Source: Fictibacillus arsenicus (GTDB taxonomy: Bacteria > Bacillota > Bacilli > Bacillales > Fictibacillaceae). From it: a stretch of 64,000 nucleotides of DNA. Shown here one piece after another: positions 48,320-55,347 of this stretch. Position 1 is the first letter of the stretch, and each line of letters begins with the position of its first letter. The stretch covers positions 1,860,001 to 1,924,000 of the forward strand of contig NZ_CP016761.1 in NCBI RefSeq assembly GCF_001642935.1, in the 5' to 3' direction. Made by a program: the position numbers and the translations under genes. The notes beneath the pieces are model-generated. The model was not told the origin of the DNA, searched no databases, and saw nothing but the letters and a program-made list of their open reading frames with translations.

Positions 48320-49561
48320 TTGATAAAAAGACATACATGTTCAAACGGCGTCCGCGTCGTTTTGGAGAATATTCCAACCGTACGATCGGTAGCGATAGGG
48401 GTATGGATTGGAACAGGATCCAGGTTTGAAAATACGAAGAACAATGGTATTTCACACTTTTTGGAGCACATGTTTTTCAAAGGGACTAAAACAAGAACAG
48501 CCAGAGAAATTGCGGAGTCGTTTGACAGCATCGGCGGTCAAGTGAATGCTTTTACTTCAAAGGAATATACATGTTATTATGCAAAAGTTCTTGATACACA
48601 TGCTCCATATGCACTTGAAGTGTTAGCTGATATGTTCTTTAATTCAACATTTGACGAAGGTGAATTATTAAAAGAAAAGAATGTTGTTTTAGAAGAGATA
48701 AAAATGTATGAAGATACACCTGATGATATCGTTCATGACATGCTTAGCCGGGCAAGCTTTCAAAATCATGAACTAGGTTTTCCGATCTTAGGTACTGAAG
48801 AAACGCTGCATACATTTACAGGGAATACGTTGCGTGATTACATGAATACACATTATGTTCCCGAAGAAGTGGTTATTTCAATAGCTGGGAATATAGATGA
48901 ATCTTTTATCAAAAAAGTTGAGGGATGGTTCGGCAGCTACAAGACGAGCTCTTTAGCTAAAGCTGAAATGGATTCTCCGATATTCCATCCTGAAAAATTG
49001 GCTCGCAAGAAAGAAACGGAACAGGCTCATTTATGTTTAGGTTTTCCTGGCCTTTCTTTAAAAGATAAACGAAGCTACAGCTTGATCATACTCAACAATA
49101 TTTTTGGCTCAAGTATGTCTAGCCGCCTGTTTCAGGAAGTGCGAGAGCAGAAAGGTCTTGCATACTCTGTCTTTTCGTATCATTCTGCGTTTCAGGATAA
49201 TGGAATTTTCACTATTTATGGCGGTACCGCACCTCATCAGCTCGATGAGTTGTATGAAACAATCACAAATATCGTTGATGACTTAAACGAAAATGGAATT
49301 ACTGATAAAGAATTGAAAAATTCCAAAGAACAAATTAAAGGAAACTTGATGCTCAGCCTAGAGAGCACAAACAGCCGTATGAGCCGAAATGGCAAGCACG
49401 AACTTATCTTAGGCTATCATCGTACGTTGGATGATATGGTAGAATCTATCGATAAAGTTTCAAAGGAAGATGTTGACCAGCTGATTCAATCCATTTTCAA
49501 TGAAGGATGCTCAACATCACTCGTCAGTCCTACAGGGGAGCTGCCGAAGGGATTACAATAA
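48320..49561 (+). CDS. mlpA: M16 family zinc peptidase MlpA (YmxG)
   Basis: This 413-aa processing-peptidase-like enzyme has the inverted zinc motif HFLEHMFFKGT near residue 46 and the distal glutamate in NVVLEEIKMYEDTPDD. It also has the C-terminal M16 motif GLAYSVFSYHSAFQDNGIF. In B. subtilis MlpA affects aprE expression and sporulation-linked processing. The start is TTG 48320 with TAGGGGG upstream. It ends in its own terminator. The ymxH gene that normally follows is absent. Confidence 0.94.
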   Translation: MIKRHTCSNGVRVVLENIPTVRSVAIGVWIGTGSRFENTKNNGISHFLEHMFFKGTKTRTAREIAESFDSIGGQVNAFTSKEYTCYYAKVLDTHAPYALEVLADMFFNSTFDEGELLKEKNVVLEEIKMYEDTPDDIVHDMLSRASFQNHELGFPILGTEETLHTFTGNTLRDYMNTHYVPEEVVISIAGNIDESFIKKVEGWFGSYKTSSLAKAEMDSPIFHPEKLARKKETEQAHLCLGFPGLSLKDKRSYSLIILNNIFGSSMSSRLFQEVREQKGLAYSVFSYHSAFQDNGIFTIYGGTAPHQLDELYETITNIVDDLNENGITDKELKNSKEQIKGNLMLSLESTNSRMSRNGKHELILGYHRTLDDMVESIDKVSKEDVDQLIQSIFNEGCSTSLVSPTGELPKGLQ

Positions 49562-49579
49562 AAAACGATTACATTTTAG

Positions 49580-49606
49580 AATCCGGGAACCTTTCCCGGA
49601 TTTTTT
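49580..49606 (+). terminator. Intrinsic terminator after mlpA
   Basis: AATCCGGGAA and TTCCCGGATT form a perfect 10-bp stem followed by TTTTT. Confidence 0.9.
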
Positions 49607-49617
49607 ATTTGTCTCTA

Positions 49618-49690
49618 TACGCCCCGCTGAAAGCGAGCATCCTGGAGCGGAGATCAACCACTTTCACAGGCAAGTTTTTTTACAGAACAA
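49618..49690 (+). repeat. Dispersed intergenic repeat, half copy
   Basis: TACGCCCCGCTGAAAGCGAG, then CATCCTGGAGCGGAGATCAACC and CACTTTC, match only the right half of copies A, C and E, with a CGCGG to CGCTG change. The left half is missing, so this is a decayed or truncated copy. The rest of the mlpA-dpaA gap (to 49923) holds a candidate SigK promoter and no convincing gene. Confidence 0.75.
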
Positions 49691-49837
49691 AAATGGGCGC
49701 TGCGTTTAACTAATGCCCCAAACAAGGCAGGTGCTCATGAATATAATGATGTTGATTGATACCAATAGTTCGTAAAAATAATAATATGTGACCGTAATGA
49801 TAAAAAGTAATGCCGTTGTAAAATGGGGTTTTGAGTA

Positions 49838-49865
49838 ACCAGATAGGCGAAGCGTTCATATTATG
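49838..49865 (+). promoter_or_regulatory. Candidate SigK promoter of dpaA-dpaB
   Basis: An AC at 49838 and CATATTATG (49857-49865) are separated by 17 nt, close to the SigK pattern of AC and CATAnnnTA. The dpa (spoVF) operon is mother-cell SigK-dependent in B. subtilis. The final A of the -10 box does not match. Confidence 0.4.
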
Positions 49866-49923
49866 ATGAACGTGGATAGCAATTCCCCTGCAGTAAAGGA
49901 ACAACGGAGAAAGGGGAGAAAGA

Positions 49924-50817
49924 ATGTTAACGGATTTGCATATCGCTGTTTTTGGCGGCGATGCGAGGCAGCTAGAAGTAATCAGAAAATTAACAGAATT
50001 AAACGCGATACTTACACTTATTGGCTATGACCAGCTCGATCATGGTTTTACTGGCGCATCAAAAATGGATATAGATGAAGTTGATTTTTCAAAGTTAGAC
50101 AGCATTATTTTGCCTGTAAGTGGAACGGGGCTGCAGGGAGAGATTGATACTATTTTCTCAAACCGGAAAAACGTTTTAACAGAAGAAATGTTGAAAAATA
50201 CAAGAAGTCACTGTCAGGTTTTTTCAGGCATCAGCAATTCTTATCTTGATACGATCACAGCAAACAGCAATCGGAAGCTTACAAAACTGTTCGAAAGAGA
50301 CGATGTAGCTATATATAATAGCATACCTACTGTTGAAGGTACGATTATGATGGTAATCCAGCATACAGATATAACCATTCATCAATCAAACACAGTTGTC
50401 CTTGGATTCGGCCGTGTTGGTATGAGTGTAGCAAGAACTTTTCAGGCACTAGGAGCACATGTAAAAGTAGGAGCCCGAAAATCGGAACATATGGCAAGAA
50501 TTTCAGAAATGGGAATGATTCCTTTTCATTTAGATGATTTGAAAAATGAAGTTTATGAGACGGATGTATGCATCAATACGATTCCTACACAGATTGTAAA
50601 TGCTGATGTCATATCAAAATTTCCGTCACATACGTTAATTGTTGACTTGGCCTCAAAACCAGGGGGTACAGATTTCCGGTATGCAGAAAAGCGGGGGATT
50701 AAAGCTTTGCTAGCTCCGGGATTACCAGGAATAGTAGCTCCTAAAACAGCAGGGAAAATTGTCGCTAATGTACTTTCGCAGCTGTTAATCAATGAATTTT
50801 ATAAGCGGAAGGGGTAG
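49924..50817 (+). CDS. dpaA: Dipicolinate synthase subunit A
   Basis: This 297-aa protein has an N-terminal domain (LHIAVFGGDARQLEVIRKL) and a Rossmann NAD(P)-binding domain (VVLGFGRVGMSVARTFQALGAHVKVGAR near residue 159; later LASKPGGTDF). It is the oxidoreductase subunit converting a dihydrodipicolinate-pathway intermediate to dipicolinic acid in the mother cell. GGAGAAAGGGGAG precedes the ATG. It pairs with dpaB five bases downstream. In B. subtilis it is called spoVFA. Confidence 0.95.
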   Translation: MLTDLHIAVFGGDARQLEVIRKLTELNAILTLIGYDQLDHGFTGASKMDIDEVDFSKLDSIILPVSGTGLQGEIDTIFSNRKNVLTEEMLKNTRSHCQVFSGISNSYLDTITANSNRKLTKLFERDDVAIYNSIPTVEGTIMMVIQHTDITIHQSNTVVLGFGRVGMSVARTFQALGAHVKVGARKSEHMARISEMGMIPFHLDDLKNEVYETDVCINTIPTQIVNADVISKFPSHTLIVDLASKPGGTDFRYAEKRGIKALLAPGLPGIVAPKTAGKIVANVLSQLLINEFYKRKG

Positions 50818-50822
50818 TTTTT

Positions 50823-51410
50823 ATGGATTTTAATGGGAAGCATATCGGCTTTGGATTAACCGGTTCACATTGCACCTATGATGCGGTTTTTCCTCAAATC
50901 CAAAAGCTCGTGGACCTTGGTGCAAAGGTGACGCCTTTTTTCACGCATACTGTAATGCAAACGACAACACGATTTGGTGCTGAAGGTGAATGGGTTGAAA
51001 AAATTAAGGAAATTACGGGCAATGAACCTGTGGATTCTATTGTAAAAGCTGAACCGTTTGGACCAAAGACTCCTTTGGATTGTATGGTTATCGCTCCTCT
51101 GACTGGAAATTCAATCAGTAAATTTGCCAACGCAATGACAGATTCTCCGGTACTTATGGGAGCAAAGGCAACACTTAGAAATCAGAATCCAGTAGTTCTC
51201 GGCATCTCAACCAATGATGGATTAGGTTTAAACGGTGTTAACATAATGAGACTTATGGCAACAAAGAATATATATTTCATTCCATTCAGCCAGGATGATC
51301 CCGTTAAAAAGCAGAATTCGCTCGTTGCACATATGGATACATTAATAGAAACCATCGAACTCGCTTTACAAGGTAAGCAGCTTCAGCCTGTACTCAGGGT
51401 GATAGATTAA
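50823..51410 (+). CDS. dpaB: Dipicolinate synthase subunit B
   Basis: This 195-aa flavoprotein-type subunit has the FMN-binding pattern FGLTGSHCTYDAVFPQI, CMVIAPLTGNSISKFANAMTDS and PVVLGISTNDGLG. With DpaA it makes dipicolinate for spore core dehydration. GGAAGGGGTAG, inside the dpaA end, serves as ribosome site. It precedes asd, whose lysine-branch products supply the substrate. Confidence 0.95.
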   Translation: MDFNGKHIGFGLTGSHCTYDAVFPQIQKLVDLGAKVTPFFTHTVMQTTTRFGAEGEWVEKIKEITGNEPVDSIVKAEPFGPKTPLDCMVIAPLTGNSISKFANAMTDSPVLMGAKATLRNQNPVVLGISTNDGLGLNGVNIMRLMATKNIYFIPFSQDDPVKKQNSLVAHMDTLIETIELALQGKQLQPVLRVID

Positions 51411-51429
51411 TACAGCAGAAGAAAATCCG

Positions 51430-51457
51430 TTCATAACCGACCAGTTTATGATAAAAT
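51430..51457 (+). promoter_or_regulatory. Candidate sigma-A promoter of asd-dapG-dapA
   Basis: TTCATA (51430-51435) and TAAAAT (51452-51457) have 16-nt spacing in the dpaB-asd gap, upstream of a leader hairpin. Confidence 0.4.
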
Positions 51458-51479
51458 ATGATAAATTATATGGATTAAC

Positions 51480-51510
51480 AAGGAGAAACCATAAAATTGC
51501 GTTTCTCCTT
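51480..51510 (+). promoter_or_regulatory. Leader hairpin upstream of asd
   Basis: AAGGAGAAAC (51480-51489) and GTTTCTCCTT (51501-51510) form a perfect 10-bp stem with an 11-nt loop; the next bases are CTGTTG, so no T-run. It ends 45 bases before the asd ATG. It could be a 3'-end stabiliser for dpaB or a leader element of asd. Confidence 0.5.
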
Positions 51511-51555
51511 CTGTTGTAGCTTGCTTACCTTAAACAATAAAGGAGTTAATAAAAG

Positions 51556-52599
51556 ATGAGCCAAAAATCATTTCATGTTGCCGTAGTAGGTGCAACTGGC
51601 GCAGTCGGCCAGCAGATGTTGAATACTTTAAGTGAAAAGAATTTTCCGATCGGCAAGTTATCCCTTCTTGCTAGTAAAAGGTCTGCAGGACAGGTCATTA
51701 CATTTAACGGGGAATCCCATACGATACAGGAAGCAACGCCAGAAGCATTCGAAGGGGTTGATCTTGCTTTATTTTCTGCCGGTGGCTCTGTTTCTAAGCA
51801 GCTTGCACATGAGGCAGTGAAGAGAGGTGCAATCGTTGTAGATAATACGAGCGCATTCCGTATGGATCCGAACGTGCCGCTGGTTGTACCTGAAGTTAAC
51901 GAACAAGATCTATTGAAGCATAATGGAATCATCGCAAATCCAAACTGTTCTACTATTCAAATGGTAGTGGCGCTTCAGCCGCTTCATGAAAAATACAGCC
52001 TTAAAAAGGTGATCGTTTCCACTTATCAGGCTGTTTCAGGAGCGGGAGCAAAAGCAGTTGAGGAACTAAAAGAGCAATCTAAAGCGGTTTTAAACGATGA
52101 GCCTTTTGAAGCATCGATCATGCCATGTGCTTCGGATAAAAAACATTATCAAATAGCGTTTAATGCAGTTCCTCAAATTGATAAATTTGAAGAGAACGGC
52201 TATACATTTGAAGAATTAAAAATGATGAATGAAACAAAGAAAATCATGCACTTGCAGAATCTGGAGATCGCTGCCACTTGTGTAAGACTGCCAGTTGAAA
52301 CTGGACACTCTGAATCTTTATATGCAGAGTTTGAAAATGGCAACCCATCCGTCCATGAAATAAGAGAAGTATTAAAGTCAGCGCCAGGTGTAACATTGCA
52401 AGACCAGCCAGAAGAACAGATCTATCCGATGCCGGCTTTAGCAGCAGGATTGCCAGATGTATTCGTTGGCAGAATCCGTAAAGATTTAGATCGTGATAAC
52501 GCGTACCACATGTGGGTAGTGTCAGACAATCTTTTAAAAGGCGCTGCATATAACTCAGTACAGATCGCAGAAAGTTTGATCAAGTTAAACTTGCTTTAA
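51556..52599 (+). CDS. asd: Aspartate-semialdehyde dehydrogenase
   Basis: This 347-aa enzyme has the NADP motif VAVVGATGAVGQQML at the N-terminus, LFSAGGSVSKQLA, the catalytic cysteine in IIANPNCSTIQM (about residue 133), and GAGAKAVEEL. The C-terminal substrate region includes CVRLPVETGHSESLYAEF. It makes aspartate semialdehyde for lysine, DAP, methionine and threonine. AAAGGAG precedes the ATG. It leads the asd-dapG-dapA cluster. Confidence 0.97.
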   Translation: MSQKSFHVAVVGATGAVGQQMLNTLSEKNFPIGKLSLLASKRSAGQVITFNGESHTIQEATPEAFEGVDLALFSAGGSVSKQLAHEAVKRGAIVVDNTSAFRMDPNVPLVVPEVNEQDLLKHNGIIANPNCSTIQMVVALQPLHEKYSLKKVIVSTYQAVSGAGAKAVEELKEQSKAVLNDEPFEASIMPCASDKKHYQIAFNAVPQIDKFEENGYTFEELKMMNETKKIMHLQNLEIAATCVRLPVETGHSESLYAEFENGNPSVHEIREVLKSAPGVTLQDQPEEQIYPMPALAAGLPDVFVGRIRKDLDRDNAYHMWVVSDNLLKGAAYNSVQIAESLIKLNLL

Positions 52600-52620
52600 T
52601 TTCATAAAGAAGGTGCATTC

Positions 52621-53886
52621 ATGAAGATTATCGTTCAAAAATTTGGAGGAACTTCTTTAAAAGAAGATACGGGCCGCTCAGAAGCAGTCCGTCATATTAA
52701 AAAAGCAGTTGATGAAGGCTATAAAGTAGTATGTGTGGTTTCTGCAATGGGAAGACTCGGTGATCCTTATGCAACAGATACTTTGTTAAGCCTGTTAGGT
52801 GAGAACAACAAAATATCCAACCGTGAACAGGATTTGCTTTTATCTTGCGGAGAAATTATTTCTTCGGTGGTATTTTCAGGTCTGCTGAATGCTTCAGGCT
52901 TATCTGCTGCTGCATTAACAGGACCACAGGCAGGTTTCCGTACGAACGACGATTTTTCTAACGCAAGAATCATTGATATGAAATGCGAACGGATTAGAGC
53001 AGAACTTGAAAATCATTCTGTAGTGGTTGTAGCTGGCTTTCAGGGTCAATCGAAGAGCGGAGATATCGCTACACTTGGAAGAGGGGGCAGCGATACGAGT
53101 GCTTCTGCACTTGGAGCGGCTCTTCAAGCAGAGTTCATTGATATCTTTACTGATGTAGAAGGAGTTATGACAGCCGATCCAAGACTTGTTAAAGATGCAA
53201 GACCTCTTTCTGTTGTGACATATGCTGAAATCTGCAACATGGCATATCAGGGAGCCAAGGTTATTCATCCAAGAGCAGTGGAAATTGCTATGCAGGCAAA
53301 AATTCCGCTTCGGATTCGTTCTACCTATTCTGACCTTCCTGGAACTCTTGTAACTTCTTCATTAAAAGGTCCAGCAGGAAAAGACGTGCAGGAATCAATC
53401 ATTACTGGGATCGCCCATGTTTCTAATATTACACAGATAAAAGTCTATGCTAATGACGGCCAGTATGATCTCCAGACCAAGGTATTTAAAGCAATGGCGC
53501 AAGAACAGATATCAGTTGATTTTATTAACATCTCTCCAAAAGGTGTTGTCTACACGATCATGGAAGATAAAACTGAGCAGGCGCTGTGTAAACTAAAAGA
53601 GATCGGCTATGAACCTGATGTGACAAGAAACTGTGCAAAAGTATCAGCGGTAGGTGCTGGCATTGCAGGTACGCCAGGTGTAACAGCTGCAATCGTGGAA
53701 TCTCTTTCGAGCAGAAATATCCAGATCCTCCAATCTGCTGACTCCCATACTACGATCTGGGTACTGGTTAAAAAAGAAGATTTAATTGAATCCGTAAATG
53801 CTCTTCATACAACTTTCCGCTTAAATGAAGAAGGGATTACCACAAACTTGCAAGAAATTGTACAGCAGCAGTTTAATGAGTATTGA
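52621..53886 (+). CDS. dapG: Aspartokinase I (DapG)
   Basis: This 421-aa aspartokinase starts IVQKFGGTSLKEDTGR and has VVVAGFQGQSKSGDIATLGRGGSDTSA and FTDVEGVMTADPRLV. Two C-terminal ACT domains follow (ITQIKVYANDGQYDLQTKVF; VSAVGAGIAGTPGVTAAI). In Bacillus, DapG supplies the DAP and dipicolinate branch and is feedback-inhibited by meso-DAP. It lies 21 bases after asd and 12 bases before dapA, as expected for an operon. Confidence 0.96.
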   Translation: MKIIVQKFGGTSLKEDTGRSEAVRHIKKAVDEGYKVVCVVSAMGRLGDPYATDTLLSLLGENNKISNREQDLLLSCGEIISSVVFSGLLNASGLSAAALTGPQAGFRTNDDFSNARIIDMKCERIRAELENHSVVVVAGFQGQSKSGDIATLGRGGSDTSASALGAALQAEFIDIFTDVEGVMTADPRLVKDARPLSVVTYAEICNMAYQGAKVIHPRAVEIAMQAKIPLRIRSTYSDLPGTLVTSSLKGPAGKDVQESIITGIAHVSNITQIKVYANDGQYDLQTKVFKAMAQEQISVDFINISPKGVVYTIMEDKTEQALCKLKEIGYEPDVTRNCAKVSAVGAGIAGTPGVTAAIVESLSSRNIQILQSADSHTTIWVLVKKEDLIESVNALHTTFRLNEEGITTNLQEIVQQQFNEY

Positions 53887-53898
53887 GGAGTGAAAGTA

Positions 53899-54768
53899 AT
53901 GAATTTTGGAAGTATTAGCACCGCAATGGTTACACCTTTTGACAGTAAAGGAAATGTAGACTTTGCAAGAACAACAAAGCTAGTTAATTACTTGATTGAT
54001 AACGGAAGTGACAGTTTGGTAGTTGCAGGCACAACAGGAGAATCGCCAACACTTACAGCTGAAGAAAAAATTGCACTTTTTAAGCATGTTGTAAAAGCAG
54101 TAAACGGCAGAGTACCTGTAATTGCAGGAACAGGAAGCAACAATACAAAAGCTTCTATCGACCTTTCTAATAAGGCAGAAGATGTTGGTGTTGATGCCAT
54201 CATGATCGTTGCTCCATATTACAACAAACCTAGCCAAGACGGTATTGTAGCACATTACCAGGCTATCGCAAGCTCTGTAAACCTGCCGATCATGGCATAT
54301 AACATTCCGGGAAGATCCGTCATTTCGTTTACGGCAGAAACCGTTCTTAGATTGGCTGAGATCCCAAATATTACTGCATTAAAGGATGCAGGCGGCAACT
54401 TGGATTTCATGGCTGAAATCATTGAAAAAACGTCAGAAGACTTTTTATTGTACAGCGGAGATGATGGCTTGACACTTCCATCATTAGCAATCGGCAGTGC
54501 AGGTATCGTATCTGTCGCATCACATGTAATCGGTAATGAAATGCAGACAATGATTAGCAGCTTCAAAAATGGTGAAAACCTTGAAGCAGCACGCATTCAT
54601 CGTAAACTGCTTCCGGTAATGAATGAGTTGTTTAAAGCTCCAAGCCCTGCTCCTGTAAAAACTGCATTGCAGTTAAAAGGACTGGATGTAGGAGGAGTAA
54701 GACTTCCATTATTGCCTTTAAATCAAGCTGAGAGAGCTTCACTCGCTGCACGTCTAAATGAACTGTAA
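53899..54768 (+). CDS. dapA: 4-hydroxy-tetrahydrodipicolinate synthase
   Basis: This 289-aa TIM-barrel enzyme has VVAGTTGESPTLTAEEK, VAPYYNKPSQDGIVAHY, the tyrosine in IMAYNIPGRS, and the Schiff-base lysine in ITALKDAGGNLD. It condenses aspartate semialdehyde with pyruvate in lysine/DAP synthesis; its product line also feeds DpaA/DpaB. ATG 53899 follows GAGGAGTGAAAG; GTG 53890 falls inside that ribosome site. A strong terminator follows. Confidence 0.97.
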   Translation: MNFGSISTAMVTPFDSKGNVDFARTTKLVNYLIDNGSDSLVVAGTTGESPTLTAEEKIALFKHVVKAVNGRVPVIAGTGSNNTKASIDLSNKAEDVGVDAIMIVAPYYNKPSQDGIVAHYQAIASSVNLPIMAYNIPGRSVISFTAETVLRLAEIPNITALKDAGGNLDFMAEIIEKTSEDFLLYSGDDGLTLPSLAIGSAGIVSVASHVIGNEMQTMISSFKNGENLEAARIHRKLLPVMNELFKAPSPAPVKTALQLKGLDVGGVRLPLLPLNQAERASLAARLNEL

Positions 54769-54770
54769 AA

Positions 54771-54799
54771 AACAAACCGGTAACCCGGTTTGTTTTTTT
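54771..54799 (+). terminator. Intrinsic terminator after dapA
   Basis: AACAAACCGG and CCGGTTTGTT arms with a TAAC loop and a T-run end the asd-dapG-dapA unit. Confidence 0.9.
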
Positions 54800-54803
54800 A
54801 TTT

Positions 54804-55096
54804 GGCTTTTTTCTAAAGGTTGTTTAAGTAATCTTTGTTGCTCTTGGAAGTGGTTGATTTCCGTTCCAGGATGCTCGCTTTCCGCGGGGAGTGCGGTGAG
54901 CCTCCTTGGTGCTTTGCACCATTAGGAGTCTCACCTTCAAGGAAGTATATGTGCTCCTGCGTCTGCAAGCCAAACGGCATCGAAGCTTGTTCCTCGTCGC
55001 ATGCCTTGCAAGAAGCATATTCAGGTGGCTGGCACGCAGGAGTCTCGCACCTTGCACTCCAATCAACTTGCTTATGATGAGAAAGAAAAATGAACC
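54804..55096 (-). repeat. Dispersed structured intergenic repeat, copy D (long form, inverted)
   Basis: On the + strand it reads GGCTTTTTTCTAAAGG, then GTGGTTGATTTCCGTTCCAGG, GCTCGCTTTCCGCGGGGAG and GGTGAGCCTCC. The nested module (54951-55037) with the reverse complement of GCAAGGCATGCGACGAGG follows, then AGGAGTCTCGCACCTTGCAC and CAATCAAC, ending near AAAAATGAACC. Inner GGTGCTTTGCACC is a small hairpin. Open frames in it (54835-55077, 54906-55244) lack ribosome sites and only read the repeat. Confidence 0.85.
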
Positions 55097-55140
55097 AAAA
55101 GCATTAATCTTTAGAAAATACCGAAAGATTATTGCTTTGG
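55095..55140 (+). repeat. Long imperfect hairpin between repeat copy D and rnjB
   Basis: CCAAAAGCATTAATCTTT and AAAGATTATTGCTTTGG pair with one mismatch and one bulged A around an 11-nt loop. No T-run follows. It lies at the outer end of repeat copy D and 120 bases before the rnjB promoter. The remaining 55141-55257 shows nothing recognisable. Confidence 0.6.
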
Positions 55141-55257
55141 CACTTTTAAAAAAAAGATCGATCGTTGATCAGTTATTATCGGACCGGATATCAACCCTTC
55201 CAATACCAACAATCCTTATGAACTCATCCTTTTATTTCATTTGATGTTGGCTCAGTC

Positions 55258-55287
55258 TTGTTTTGTAATCCTCTGATAAGTTATAAT
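55258..55287 (+). promoter_or_regulatory. Sigma-A-type promoter of rnjB
   Basis: TTGTTT (55258-55263) and a perfect TATAAT (55282-55287) are separated by 18 nt, 61 bases before the start codon. Confidence 0.65.
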
Positions 55288-55347
55288 GTTTTTAAGTGAC
55301 GTGATCGGGATTAATTTTTTACATACAACCTAGGAGGAATATACACA

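Noticed and set aside
49710-49904. Minus-strand open frame of 64 codons between mlpA and dpaA
   Set aside because: It runs antisense to the dpaA promoter region, has no ribosome site, and its product is His/Tyr/Leu-rich like random AT-rich sequence. It is not ymxH.
54835-55244. Several open frames between dapA and rnjB on both strands
   Set aside because: They result from GC-rich repeat copy D, with no ribosome sites and no recognisable protein features.
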